Source: Saccharomyces mikatae IFO 1815 (Eukaryota > Ascomycota > Saccharomycetes > Saccharomycetales > Saccharomycetaceae). Taken from it: DNA of 64,000 nt. The first letter of the stretch is position 1; each line of letters opens with the position of its first letter. Positions 36,608 to 46,501 of this stretch are shown piece after piece. The translations under genes and the position numbers were made by a program. The DNA lies in contig NC_079261.1 of assembly GCF_947241705.1 (NCBI RefSeq), forward strand, positions 248,001-312,000. The letters are read 5' to 3'. Under the pieces are notes generated by a model, which did no database searches, was not told the origin of the DNA, and saw only the letters and a program-made list of their open reading frames with translations.

Positions 36608-37576
36608 ATGAATAAAAGCAGCAGGGCATTTCAGGTACCGAGTAAGGTCATCACCAAGGAGGATATCACCCCCTTGTTGAGATCGCATACAAAGAAAATA
36701 GATACTCGTGGGACTGCCGATGGTAACAACACCATCGTCAATGGAGTCGCGACTACGCCCATCATCATCACTACTGCTCGTTCGATAGATACTGCAGGTT
36801 CACTATCTGAGGACGCCACCGACGACGACGGTGAACAAAGGGGATGTTTACACCAGAAAGAAGAAGACGACGATGGTGACGACGACGACGATGATGACGG
36901 CGACCTCGAGAGTACGCTCGGCTATAGTTCAGAGCCTGATCCTCTTTTCTCGCCTTGTCACCAGCCTTCCTTCACTAACAACACGTTTGGGTATGCGGCG
37001 GACAATGAGCTCTCCATGGAGGAAAACCATTACGAGAAGGATTTTCATGACAGTAGCGAGAATAGCATCTTTTTGCCTCAGTTACAACAGTCTTTCTTTT
37101 TTGGCGACGCCAATAACACGGACTTCTGGAAAGAGGTAAATGGCACTGCCGAAGAAGCAATTTGCCTGCAGGACACAAGGCAAAGGAAATGCTCACTTGT
37201 GGCTCTGCATCCAGGTGACGCTGCCACAAGTGAGAATGACACCTTAGGCATTGAGGACTTCATCAAAGACGATATAAACGGCGCGGAAGCTACGGAGCCA
37301 TCCACGTCCTCATCATCTGAGACGCCATCATCTTCCTCTCTCTTTGACAATTTGAATTACAACATCAAGCTGTTGTGTTACAGAGACAATGAGGGCAAGT
37401 TCACGTTGAAAAAAAGGAAATATTTGAAAAATTCCTTACGTTCGTCGTCTGCAATCTCAAAGAAATGGAAACCCATGTCCAAAAGAGACAAGCTGTTGAA
37501 GAGGGCCATTAGAAGGAAGAGTGGCGTTTGCCAGACGTTATCAGCTGGTTTTGGTATCGGTGAATTCATGTTGTAG
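36608..37576 (+). CDS. YGR079W, uncharacterised acidic protein
   Basis: This encodes 322 residues. The gene is recognised by position between PAC10 and TWF1; no function is known to me. Features seen: a Thr/Ile-rich N-terminus, a long acidic run at about 75-100 dominated by Asp, a Ser-rich stretch near 235-250, and a basic C-terminal third (KKRKYLKNSLRSSSAISKKW, then KRDKLLKRAIRRKS) that could be a nuclear localisation signal. S. cerevisiae has about 370 residues as I recall, so this protein is shorter and seems to evolve fast. A nuclear protein is a guess from the basic patches. Confidence 0.8.
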   Translation: MNKSSRAFQVPSKVITKEDITPLLRSHTKKIDTRGTADGNNTIVNGVATTPIIITTARSIDTAGSLSEDATDDDGEQRGCLHQKEEDDDGDDDDDDDGDLESTLGYSSEPDPLFSPCHQPSFTNNTFGYAADNELSMEENHYEKDFHDSSENSIFLPQLQQSFFFGDANNTDFWKEVNGTAEEAICLQDTRQRKCSLVALHPGDAATSENDTLGIEDFIKDDINGAEATEPSTSSSSETPSSSSLFDNLNYNIKLLCYRDNEGKFTLKKRKYLKNSLRSSSAISKKWKPMSKRDKLLKRAIRRKSGVCQTLSAGFGIGEFML

Positions 37577-37748
37577 TGACAGTATTATTAGTAAAGTAAA
37601 TAGATTCTTTTGTACAGTGTTAGGGTAACTTTTTTTATAGGATTGAAAATATATTTATATATATGCTATATGCATATTGGATACAGATATTCAATTATGT
37701 ATTTCCAGCCCATTATCAAAAGAAGAGTGTTGTACCTCAACACATACC

Positions 37749-38744
37749 ATGTCCACACAATCTGGTATTGTCGCAGAACAGACTTTGCTGCACTCCCTGA
37801 ACGAAAATCTTTCCGCCAATGGAACTGTCGTCGTCATTGCCAAGATTTCCCCTGATTCCACCTCAGTACGTCAAACACAAGTGACACATAATTTGGAACA
37901 ACTAGTCCAGTTCGCATCGCAAGGCAAGGAACCACTGTATATCTTCTATAAACCTGAAGGTGTTGCTAAATACTTCTTCGTGTCATTCATCCCCGATGGC
38001 TCTCCTGTAAGATCAAGGATGCTTTATGCCTCGACTAAGAACACTCTAGCAAGGCAAGTCGGTTCAAACTCCTTATGCACGGAACAACCATTGATCACAG
38101 ATGCGCAGGACTTGATAGATTTGAAAAACTTTGACAATGACCGTCCTGCTACCCAAAACGAACCCCTGACACAAGACGAAATAATGCAAATCGAAATCAA
38201 CAAACAACAGGCATTCTTAAGGAAGAACAACTCCGTTAAGTTAGTCTCTCAGGACAGTGGTTCGCCTTTATCGTTGACATTTAGGGTCAATTCTGAGAAA
38301 CCCATCAATGAAATATTGAGTACGGACGGTAAAAATTTGATCATCTTTCAAATCAATCCTTCGGATGAAACCATCCAAATTGTGCAATCTGAGACATGTC
38401 CCTCAGTAAATGAATTGCAAATTGACTTGTTCGGGCCAAGTTACACGATCTTCAAGCAGGGAGACTCAAACTTCTTCATCTACTCTTGCCCCTCCGGCAG
38501 CAAAGTCAAAGATAGAATGATATACGCCTCCAACAAAAATGGATTTATTAACTACTTGAAAAATGACCAGAAAATTTCATTCAGTAAAGTAGTAGAAATC
38601 GGTGATTTTGCAGAATTAGATAAGTCCACATTAATAGCAACTAAAGAAGATAGCCTCGATCATGACCCTAACCCAGACCAGTCAAACAATGGCGGTTTGA
38701 GATTCAACAAACCAAGGGGCCCAATGAGGAAAAGAAGAACATAG
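37749..38744 (+). CDS. TWF1: Twf1, twinfilin
   Basis: This encodes 331 residues from the ATG at 37749 (MSTQSGIVAEQTLL). The frame is open upstream to a TTG at 37677, but the family start is clear. Two ADF/cofilin-homology domains span about 5-140 and 175-315, each with the RSRMLYAS- or KDRMIYAS-type actin-binding helix region, and a basic tail (KPRGPMRKRRT) follows. Twinfilin binds actin monomers and capping protein at cortical patches and limits assembly. The S. cerevisiae protein is 332 residues. Confidence 0.95.
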   Translation: MSTQSGIVAEQTLLHSLNENLSANGTVVVIAKISPDSTSVRQTQVTHNLEQLVQFASQGKEPLYIFYKPEGVAKYFFVSFIPDGSPVRSRMLYASTKNTLARQVGSNSLCTEQPLITDAQDLIDLKNFDNDRPATQNEPLTQDEIMQIEINKQQAFLRKNNSVKLVSQDSGSPLSLTFRVNSEKPINEILSTDGKNLIIFQINPSDETIQIVQSETCPSVNELQIDLFGPSYTIFKQGDSNFFIYSCPSGSKVKDRMIYASNKNGFINYLKNDQKISFSKVVEIGDFAELDKSTLIATKEDSLDHDPNPDQSNNGGLRFNKPRGPMRKRRT

Positions 38745-38887
38745 AGATAGAACGGCATCTATATATGTACGCCCAATTATACGCACTTGTATATTTTTCT
38801 AAATATGAAACATAATTGTTTTTCGTAGATCTCCTGGAATATATACTACATTGGTCGAAAGAGTTGCTAGACTATGCTATTTGATGC

Positions 38888-39520
38888 TCATTGCTTTTGC
38901 AACTTGATAACCTCCCTCAAGGCACCAAATGGATTTTTCTGGAAATCTTGGTTGGTTAGAACCTGATTGAACCTTGCAGTTTCATTAGCCGCTAGAGCCT
39001 TTGCACCCCTTTGGTTCCTGATATTTGGCTGATTCTTCTTTATTTTTATGGATCCAGGTTCTGCTTCCTTCGAACGTATTTCCTTTGCGTCTACAATCCT
39101 TATCCTAGAATCCATATCGATGTCTTTATCATCATCCATCGTCATATTCCTCTTTTCGATGATGTCCTGTAAGTCCTTTTCTTGCTCTAAAGAAGTGAGC
39201 AGATCCTGCATTCTTGGTTTTAGTTCTTCTCTTAGCTTTCTCTTCCTACGTCTAATGGAAGATTTAGAAATACCGTCAAAATTGGCACTTAGGCCATCGC
39301 TAGGTGCAGATTTTTCTTTTAAGTGGGATAAGAATGTACTCTGTCTATTAAGAAGTTTTTCCTTTTTAGTTTCCTTAGGTTGGTGCAAAAAGGCCCTTGG
39401 ATCAGATTCTAAGTCATACTTCTCATCCACAATGCCGTCATTCACCACGTCTGCCCCAAATTTTTGGTTATTTCTTGCACTTGCTTTCCCTCTAAGCGTG
39501 TTTCTCTTTTTAGCAACCAT
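38888..39520 (-). CDS. SLX9: Slx9, ribosome biogenesis factor
   Basis: This encodes 210 residues from the ATG at 39520 (MVAKKRNTLRGKASARNNQK); an upstream in-frame GTG is not used. The S. cerevisiae protein is also 210 residues. It is basic, with Lys/Arg clusters (SIRRRKRKLREELKPR) and predicted helices. Slx9 associates with pre-40S and 90S particles, helps ITS1 processing and contributes to nuclear export of small subunits. It is divergent from TOM20 across about 270 bp. Confidence 0.93.
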   Translation of the reverse strand: MVAKKRNTLRGKASARNNQKFGADVVNDGIVDEKYDLESDPRAFLHQPKETKKEKLLNRQSTFLSHLKEKSAPSDGLSANFDGISKSSIRRRKRKLREELKPRMQDLLTSLEQEKDLQDIIEKRNMTMDDDKDIDMDSRIRIVDAKEIRSKEAEPGSIKIKKNQPNIRNQRGAKALAANETARFNQVLTNQDFQKNPFGALREVIKLQKQ

Positions 39521-39789
39521 CTCCACCAGAATTTCCGTACTTATATGGAGGTTTTCCTTTTATCCATCTTAGCTCATCGTGCTTTTATCCTTACACAATT
39601 TATTATACTTGAAAATTTTGCAGTGCGTCCGTCACCCGTTCAGTTTCTCGCCGCCGAAATATACTTTATGCTGGAATATTTCACTTCATTAATTGCCGAC
39701 AATTTATGTTATTTATGCATTGTTTCTTAGCTTAAGCCTACAGAAGATACAGTACAATTGCAACATTCGCAGAAGTTTACCTCCAAATC

Positions 39790-40341
39790 ATGTCCCAATC
39801 GAACTCTGTCTTACGTGGTTTCGCCATCACGACAGCCATAGCTGCTTTATCAGCCACCGGTTATGCTATCTACTTTGACTATCAAAGAAGAAACAGCCCG
39901 CAATTCAGAAAAGTGTTGAGACAAAGAGCCAAAGAACAGGCAAAGATGGAAGAAGAAGCTAAAAGTCACGCTAAGGAAATGAAGTTACAAAAAGTTACGG
40001 AATTCTTATCCATGGAACTCGCTAAGGATCCTATTCCTAGTGATCCCTCTGAAAGAGAGGCTACATTTACTACCAACGTAGAAAATGGTGAAAGGTTATC
40101 CATGCAACAAGGTAAAGAACTAGAGGCTGCTTCAAAATTTTATAAAGCGTTGACAGTATACCCTCAACCTGCTGATTTATTAGGTATTTACCAAAGATCC
40201 ATCCCTGAGGCCATTTATGAATATATTATATTAATGATTGCCATTCTACCTCCTGCTAATGTAGCTTCTTTCGTTAAAGGAGTTGTTGGAAGTAAAGCTG
40301 AGTCTGATGCGGTTGCTGAAGCCAATGATATCGATGATTAA
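39790..40341 (+). CDS. TOM20: Tom20, mitochondrial import receptor
   Basis: This encodes 183 residues, equal to S. cerevisiae. A single N-terminal transmembrane segment (about 9-29, GFAITTAIAALSATGYAIYF) is followed by a charged Arg/Lys/Glu linker (30-75). The cytosolic receptor domain carries the TPR-like region (about 95-160), and the C-terminal tail is acidic (VAEANDIDD). Tom20 is anchored in the outer membrane and binds the hydrophobic face of presequences before passing them to Tom22 and Tom40. Confidence 0.97.
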   Translation: MSQSNSVLRGFAITTAIAALSATGYAIYFDYQRRNSPQFRKVLRQRAKEQAKMEEEAKSHAKEMKLQKVTEFLSMELAKDPIPSDPSEREATFTTNVENGERLSMQQGKELEAASKFYKALTVYPQPADLLGIYQRSIPEAIYEYIILMIAILPPANVASFVKGVVGSKAESDAVAEANDIDD

Positions 40342-40588
40342 GAATTATCCTAACCTCATTTTCTTCCCCGTTTTTGTTTCTTTTATTCTGTATATAGCCA
40401 TATATAATCAAACTTTCTCACCATCCTAAACCCTGTTATATATACACCAAGCTTATGAAAAGCAAAGAATAAAAACTTTTGTTCTCATTAAGCGTATTTT
40501 TTATCGTATTGGGTATAATATATGGAAGTATATTTATACACATATATAGTTGTATACGTACACATACATTGATGAATATTGTATATAC

Positions 40589-42544
40589 TTATGCGGAACC
40601 TTTGTACTCTCTTAGGATAACAGGTACAGATGAAGGTGGCAAAGCCCCGAACTCGGTAATGACTTTCTTAATGTATTCGGGTGGCGTTAAATCATACAGG
40701 ATATTGACGATATTTAACGAAGGTAGTTCTTGCCAATCATCCAAAATGTTTTTATTGTTGCTGTCTCCTTCATTATTGGCATCCTTGTTCTCTCCCTCAG
40801 ATCCTTTCTTGCCTCCAATTTTATTTCCTTTTGGTTTATTCTCCATTTCCAGCTTTTTCTTTTCAAATTTTCTTTCCTTGATGAACTGGTTTAATAGTGC
40901 ACCTTTATTACCACGCCTTTCGATTGGATTTTCATAGTCTATGTTAACCAAGTCATTTGGATCCGCCAGTTCATTGAAGGTGACACTATCCAATTGCACT
41001 CTTTGTGAAAACTTCAAACTTTCACAGCACACCAATACGGGTATATTTCTTCTCTTAGCGCTCATGGCCAACATTGCTGTACCAGCTCTTGAGTAGAGGA
41101 ACCCATTGGATAAAATAGAATGCGCACCCAAAAACACATAGTCCACATCCATATTGAAAATCGTATCCAAACTTGTAATAAGAGCATACATGACGTTTAC
41201 ACCTGCATTTCTTAAAGTTTCAGCCATTTTCCGGCCCTCAAATAATGGTCTTGAATCAACGACAATCACTTTGATGTTTTTCTTTAAACCAATCGCATTA
41301 TGCATTAATAATTCGGTTAGAACTTTTGATGAACCATATGTAACAATGGTGGTAGAGTTTTCAATTTGCGTGGAGGCATTGCCTATGATAAGCTGATCAG
41401 CCAGTTCGATTTTCTCCTTAGCAAACTGCCCAATTTTTTCGCAAAGATCCTCCTTCGCTGCTTTATCAGGTGTGGATGGGTCAATTAACGAAATTTCTTG
41501 CTTTAACCATCTGATAGCATTACCCATAGTGACGCTTAAGGGTCTAGCCTTTTTCAAAAGGTCTATCTGATGCGACAAATAATTTGTTAAATTACGTGAC
41601 AAAGTAGTTCCCTTTGGTGTTTGGTAGTCTTTGATAACGATTTGGAAAACTTCTAGCATAGCTATGCAACGCGGAATGGATCCGACTATTTTATAGTGTG
41701 CTAAATGGGAGGTCAATAATAAAATGGATGGATGAATGAGATCTTTATTTAGTAGTAGTTCCTTAACAGAAGATACTAAGCTAGAACTGTCGAATGATTG
41801 TTCTAACACAGTAGGGATCACTGATGAGATACCCGGGATGACACTAAACTCACCAGCTTCTAACGAAATAGAAGCTAATGTCTTGGCAACATCAGATGCA
41901 CTGGCTGAAGCAATCTCTTGTTGTATAGCTGTTGGAGTATTTGTTGACGCAGAATTGGAACCAGCAGAAGGGGCTGTAGAAGAGGTGGAAATAGTTGTTG
42001 TTGCTGAGGCGGGAGCAGCAGTTAATGCTGCCGATGAAGCGTTTGAACCCATGGGCATTAATGAAGAAGCAGTTAATACATTAGATCCTGATAATGCACT
42101 GGCCACAACAGGAACCATCAAACCTGCAGCGGTGATCCTTGATGTTTTTGGAGATGATACTGCACTGGTTAATGCCAAGATTGTTGCTCTTCTTTCTTCG
42201 GTGGTTTCTAGATGACCAAAAAGTGTGCTTTTCTTAACATTTAACTCATTCTGTTTCTTTTTATTAGCGCTTTTTTGCTTCTGTTCTCTTTTTTGTTGTT
42301 GTTCACGTTGTAGTTGTTTCTTCTCTTTTTTCATTTGCGCTTGTTGTTGTTGTTGTTCGATGGATATACCATTAGCCTGTTTCATTGCTGCTCTCTTCGC
42401 AGCTTTTTCTTGTTTTTTTAGCTCTTTTAATTCCTTGTTTGTTAGTTTCTTTTCTCCATTATCTGTAGATGTAATCGTTGGAGCAGCCTGCTTAGCTTTA
42501 CTTGCCGGTGTGGCAGACCCTGACTTGACTTCAGCTTCGCTCAT
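40589..42544 (-). CDS. GCD2: Gcd2, eIF2B delta subunit
   Basis: This encodes 651 residues, the same as S. cerevisiae. The N-terminal about 115 residues are Lys/Gln-rich and charged. Residues about 115-225 are an Ala/Ser/Thr-rich low-complexity spacer. The C-terminal IF-2B domain (about 270-630) carries the conserved TYGSSKVLTELL and VVDSRPLFEGRKMAETL segments. Gcd2 is part of the regulatory subcomplex with Gcn3 and Gcd7 that senses phosphorylated eIF2 and controls nucleotide exchange, and so GCN4 translation. A Reb1-type CGGGTAA lies about 190 bp upstream. Confidence 0.97.
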   Translation of the reverse strand: MSEAEVKSGSATPASKAKQAAPTITSTDNGEKKLTNKELKELKKQEKAAKRAAMKQANGISIEQQQQQAQMKKEKKQLQREQQQKREQKQKSANKKKQNELNVKKSTLFGHLETTEERRATILALTSAVSSPKTSRITAAGLMVPVVASALSGSNVLTASSLMPMGSNASSAALTAAPASATTTISTSSTAPSAGSNSASTNTPTAIQQEIASASASDVAKTLASISLEAGEFSVIPGISSVIPTVLEQSFDSSSLVSSVKELLLNKDLIHPSILLLTSHLAHYKIVGSIPRCIAMLEVFQIVIKDYQTPKGTTLSRNLTNYLSHQIDLLKKARPLSVTMGNAIRWLKQEISLIDPSTPDKAAKEDLCEKIGQFAKEKIELADQLIIGNASTQIENSTTIVTYGSSKVLTELLMHNAIGLKKNIKVIVVDSRPLFEGRKMAETLRNAGVNVMYALITSLDTIFNMDVDYVFLGAHSILSNGFLYSRAGTAMLAMSAKRRNIPVLVCCESLKFSQRVQLDSVTFNELADPNDLVNIDYENPIERRGNKGALLNQFIKERKFEKKKLEMENKPKGNKIGGKKGSEGENKDANNEGDSNNKNILDDWQELPSLNIVNILYDLTPPEYIKKVITEFGALPPSSVPVILREYKGSA

Positions 42545-42734
42545 AGTTATTTAATTATCGACCCTTCTTTCACGAAAAAGTCTTAAGTGTGTAAAAATAG
42601 TATCTGATGAACTTACACTGTCTTCTGCCACAGGTAATGATGCCACTACTATGCTCATTTCCTCTATACTCGAAAGAAAAAAAACTGAAAAATTGAAAAA
42701 AACTGAAAAGTTAGAAAACTAGGAAATAGACTCC

Positions 42735-42741
42735 CGGGTAA
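42735..42741 (-). promoter_or_regulatory. Reb1 site upstream of GCD2
   Basis: CGGGTAA is the complement of the Reb1 core TTACCCG. It is about 190 bp before the GCD2 ATG and about 100 bp past the MRP13 stop. It could act both as a promoter nucleosome barrier and as a Reb1 roadblock for MRP13 transcription. Confidence 0.6.
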
Positions 42742-42839
42742 ATTCCTACAATAATGCCGGCACATGTAACGAACTGTGTTCTACTTTTTGGTATTTACAG
42801 GTATTTTTATTTATATATTTTCTGTATAGTTTTCTAGTA

Positions 42840-43778
42840 TCATTCTAATTTCTTCTCCGTAGTCTCTTGGGGGGGCTGCGTTTCAAGTTGTTCCAGTGAT
42901 TTCAAATATGTGTCGTAAGGGTCGCTGTTCTCACCCAAGGCACTTTGGTATTGGCGTATGTATTCCTGCAATTCTGGATATTGAGCATTGTTTTGGTCGA
43001 AATCCAATAGTGTTCTGGCGATCAAATATGTCCCCTCGTTTCTGTTCAAAAAACTCTTCAGTTCTACACCAGTTATCGATGTGGGGACACTTGGTAGGCT
43101 AATTTGAACAGGTTCCAAGCCCGCTAGCTCTGGCTTGAATCCTACTTGTCTGCCTAGTGTCGATACAAGAATGTTTGCTAACCCAGTATTATTCTTTCTC
43201 TCTAGCACCTTTTTCCAGGCAACTTGTAGTTTTCTCTGAGCAATCTCTACATCTTTGTAGTTTCTCAACTTATTTCGATGCAAAGCACACATGATATTAA
43301 TGTTGAAGAAGTGTTCAATATCAAACACAGATGAATTTTGCGCTTTGAGAAACTTGTGTTCAATACCATATAAGAGGCCCACCATATGTGCATACTTCCC
43401 AATTTTGAAAAAAGAAGCAGTTAACATTTTTTGAACGTGAACTGGTGAGATGTATGTCCAAATAGCACGCTTTCTTATGGATGTCCCAGTCCATTCTTTA
43501 AACCAATCTAGTAATTCTGTCGAGTTCGGCTCAACCGACTGTATAAAATCATTCAACGTTTGCTTCGACAGCGGCTTTACGGGAGGCCTTGGTTGCAAGG
43601 GCTCTTTAGTTTTTGGATCCTTAATATCTTTGGTTAGCAATATCTGCGCATTCTTGGGACGGTAAATGAATGGTTTCAGTTTCGCATCTGTCTTGTGATA
43701 TATCAAAAACTCATCGAGCCTTGCTTTTGCAGTTTCACCAGTAGAAACAAACCGTCTCCACACCGTACTTTTGAACAT
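42840..43778 (-). CDS. MRP13: Mrp13, mitochondrial small ribosomal subunit protein
   Basis: This encodes 312 residues from the ATG at 43778 ([20 protein letters not shown]). The in-frame GTG at 43793 is rejected. The first about 15 residues form a basic, hydroxylated presequence. The rest is helical with no catalytic motif, as expected of a yeast-specific small-subunit protein. I recall 339 residues for S. cerevisiae, so this copy is shorter; the difference appears to lie in the low-complexity Pro/Gln/Glu-rich C-terminus ([14 protein letters not shown]). Identity also rests on position between GCD2 and RPL11B. Confidence 0.88.
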   Translation of the reverse strand: MFKSTVWRRFVSTGETAKARLDEFLIYHKTDAKLKPFIYRPKNAQILLTKDIKDPKTKEPLQPRPPVKPLSKQTLNDFIQSVEPNSTELLDWFKEWTGTSIRKRAIWTYISPVHVQKMLTASFFKIGKYAHMVGLLYGIEHKFLKAQNSSVFDIEHFFNINIMCALHRNKLRNYKDVEIAQRKLQVAWKKVLERKNNTGLANILVSTLGRQVGFKPELAGLEPVQISLPSVPTSITGVELKSFLNRNEGTYLIARTLLDFDQNNAQYPELQEYIRQYQSALGENSDPYDTYLKSLEQLETQPPQETTEKKLE

Positions 43779-44097
43779 GTTCTTGTTACACACAACTCTG
43801 TACCAATGTTACTACTACCTATCAATACCTCTTTCCTATATGGGCACTAACTCTTGTTATACTTCCCCATTTTTTGCCAAAAAGCTTTAATTTTCAAGCA
43901 CATTCATAATTACCCTACACTTTCATCTCAGGCAAAAACGTTAATAGATGATACAGCCTGCATCTTTGGATATTGTGTTCAGCACAACAAAATATCAGAC
44001 TTCAAGATTTAATGAGGATATGTAATATCGAAGGAATACTTTATTTGTTCTTATATATTTAGTAATTGATGTTGTGGTTAATTATAACTAAACCATA
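43779..44097. other. Gap between RPL11B stop and MRP13 start
   Basis: This 320 bp of AT-rich DNA holds the RPL11B terminator and MRP13 promoter. I see no named motif. Confidence 0.5.
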
Positions 44098-44622
44098 TTA
44101 TTTATCGAGCACATCAGCATCGTACTTTTGCTTGAACCAAGAAACAGTATCTTCTTTGGTAGTCTTGTGAGAGTTACCGACAGTACCCTTACATCTCTTT
44201 CTTCTGGTAACTCTGGCACCTGGTCTATTCATCACGACGTAAAAGTCCATACCGAAAATACCAATAGAAGGATCGTACTTGATACCCAAGTCAATGTGTT
44301 CGTCAATACCGAAACCGAAGTTACCAGTAGCAGAGAAGTTTCTGTCTCTCAATTGGTATTCTTTGACCTTCAAACCTCTTTCCAAAATTTCTTCGGCCTT
44401 TGGACCTCTGACAGTGACATGGACGGCAATCTTTTCGTTTCTTCTGATACCGAAGGTTCTAACGGTGTATCTAGCCTTAGATTGAACGGGAGTTTGACCA
44501 GACAATTGTTCTAGGACCTTGGAGGCTCTGGTCAATCTGTCACCAGATTCACCGACGGAGATATTCAAGACCAATTTCTCGATCTTCAAATCACGCATAG
44601 GGTTTTGGGCTTTAGTAGACAT
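44098..44622 (-). CDS. RPL11B: Ribosomal protein uL5 (L11B)
   Basis: This encodes 174 residues, full length. The N-terminus [20 protein letters not shown] and the conserved [24 protein letters not shown] stretch are diagnostic of eukaryotic uL5. It contacts 5S rRNA in the central protuberance and the P-site tRNA, and joins pre-60S as part of the 5S RNP. Codon use is highly biased, as for other ribosomal protein genes. There is no intron. Two Rap1-type sites lie about 240-270 bp upstream. Its paralogue RPL11A is elsewhere. Confidence 0.98.
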
Positions 44623-45493
44623 CTTGGAGGCGTATTTGTGTGTTTAGGGATCTATCAAAACTCACTATGGCTTAAGAACACTATGCACAAAATGTGCATT
44701 GCTTAACAATATGTATCTTTAATTATCACCAATGTTCGTTCAACTTGCGCTTTGGTATCTGCACTTACTGTTCACAGGGCGGATTCGGTTACTTAGGATT
44801 GTCGGCACATAAAAAACCAATAGAAGTGAAAAAAAAAAATGGAAGACTAAACTGGAAAAGAATGTATGGGTCATAAACGCACGGATGTGTGAAACGTCCT
44901 GATAAATGCAACAATATTTGTACCTCATAATTTGCACTTGTTATAATATAAAGCAAATCACTTAGCGTACACTGCATTAAAATTACATTAAACATTAGTT
45001 CTACACATGCGGAAGAGATGGAGGTACATATTATTCTGGTGATGAAGAATAAAGGAAAAATACACTTGAACACCAACAGAGAGGAAAAGTAAAATATAGT
45101 AAAAATTAAAGTAAAGTGAAATTAGAATTCACAGAACATAGTTGAGATGGTTCGAGACACAGGAAACGATGCCTCCTGTGAAGTAGTTTGGTAGTTTGAT
45201 AGTTTGGATTTAAGTGGTTCCATGTCACGACTAAAATAAAAGAGTACATAGTTAGGAAGAGATATTAATAATAGACTAAAAGTAAGAAGTGGAGGGGAAA
45301 TACAATGATGTAGAAGAAAAAGGGGATTATAAGAAAATAGAAAATGAAACAATTTTTTTTCAAAAGGGGAGGCCAGAGATGATAATCTGTCCATCCATTA
45401 ATTAAAAGAGATTAATTAGTATAGTAATTCGTTCTTTTCTTGTTGATTTTTTTTTTATTTGTTTATTCTGACAGGTTTTTGGGTGCATTTTGT
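44623..45493 (-). promoter_or_regulatory. RPL11B promoter and PIL1 3' region
   Basis: The right part (45100-45490) is a T/A-rich PIL1 terminator region. The left part is the RPL11B promoter, with the Rap1 sites listed separately and T-rich DNA between them and the gene, as in most ribosomal protein promoters. Several short minus-strand frames at 44740-45394 are not supported. Confidence 0.65.
44861..44893 (-). promoter_or_regulatory. Paired Rap1 sites upstream of RPL11B
   Basis: On the minus strand, GACCCATACATT (44861-44872) and ACACATCCGTGC (about 44879-44891) both fit the degenerate Rap1 consensus ACACCCRYACAYY. Two closely spaced Rap1 sites 200-450 bp before the start are the hallmark of ribosomal protein promoters, where they recruit Fhl1 and Ifh1. 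Confidence 0.75.
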
Positions 45494-46501
45494 TTAGGCA
45501 GCGGTCTGCTGAGGAAGAGATTCATCCGGTTGGTGTCCAGTTTGTTCGTCTTCTTCCACAACTTCCTCCTCTTGTTCGGGCTCTTCAATTTGCCCATCCT
45601 CTTGTTCATCCTCAGACCATCTGTCTTGACCATCTTCCTCCTCCTCTTCTTCAGGCTCGAAGTCTTCGTAATCCTGCTTGAAACTTAGAGTAGGCTTGAC
45701 TTGCGCGGAGTCTAACGTCCATTCATTCAATGCGCTTTCAGCATCAATAATGATTTGCTTGGAAGCCTCATATCCATCGTATGCAGGTCTCGTTTCACCT
45801 GGGGTGACGGGAGAATCATCCAAAAGTTCTAAGAGAGCTTTACCGTAACCAGCGATTAAGGCGATTTTCTCTGAATGTTCGATGATAGAGTCAAACTGAT
45901 AGTTGAAAGCCGCTCTTAATTTAGATCTCGTGATATTAGACAATTGAGCTTCAGCAACTAGAGATTCAGCCTCTGCACGCACCAATTCCTGTTCCAAGAC
46001 CTCTATCTTAGGAGATTGGGGGTCCTTGTATTTCAAGTAGGCAATCTTGTCAGTGATCTTGTCTTTACGGTCTCTAGATGGTTGTACAGAGCCTTCGATA
46101 TCTCTGATCGACTTTAAAGTCAGCCTATATTGGTCATAACGGTCGATAAACTGGTCATCTAATTCACTAACTTCATAGATCAAAACACCCAATTTATCTG
46201 TAATGTCCGAAACATCGTCATCGTTTTCCAGCCCCCAAATAGACAATTGCTTAGCGGCGTCACGTCTTTCGTTCGCAGTCAATTCCATGGACCTCAAAAC
46301 ATTCTTTTCAATCTTAACCAATTGAGACAACTTTCTGGATAATTCCGGACCAAAGGCACCCGCGGCGCTCCTTCTGAAACTATATGCTAGACCGCCCTTC
46401 CCAAAAAATCTACCTTTGGTAGTAGATGGTGGTGGTGGTGGATTCTGTAGTTGAGAGGCGGTAGGTGCCCTGGAATTTCTTAACGAGTAAGTTCTGTGCA
46501 T
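45494..46501 (-). CDS. PIL1: Pil1, eisosome core BAR protein
   Basis: This encodes 335 residues. The N-terminus (MHRTYSLRNSRAPTASQLQN) carries the Ser/Thr sites and amphipathic segment known from Pil1/Lsp1. A BAR domain fills about 40-270, and the tail (about 275-335) is Glu/Asp/Gln-rich. Pil1 and Lsp1 polymerise under the plasma membrane to make the furrows called MCC/eisosomes and are phosphorylated by Pkh1/2. The BAR part looks essentially identical to S. cerevisiae; only the acidic tail differs and is a few residues shorter than the 339 I recall. The upstream region has several STREs. Confidence 0.97.
   Translation of the reverse strand: MHRTYSLRNSRAPTASQLQNPPPPPSTTKGRFFGKGGLAYSFRRSAAGAFGPELSRKLSQLVKIEKNVLRSMELTANERRDAAKQLSIWGLENDDDVSDITDKLGVLIYEVSELDDQFIDRYDQYRLTLKSIRDIEGSVQPSRDRKDKITDKIAYLKYKDPQSPKIEVLEQELVRAEAESLVAEAQLSNITRSKLRAAFNYQFDSIIEHSEKIALIAGYGKALLELLDDSPVTPGETRPAYDGYEASKQIIIDAESALNEWTLDSAQVKPTLSFKQDYEDFEPEEEEEEDGQDRWSEDEQEDGQIEEPEQEEEVVEEDEQTGHQPDESLPQQTAA

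Noticed and set aside
39048-39572. 174-codon plus-strand frame opposite SLX9
   Set aside because: It is antisense to the well-supported SLX9 gene, and its Ser/Leu-rich content follows from the Lys/Glu-rich sense strand.
41736-42215. 159-codon plus-strand frame opposite GCD2
   Set aside because: It is the antisense reading of the low-complexity Ala/Ser/Thr region of GCD2.
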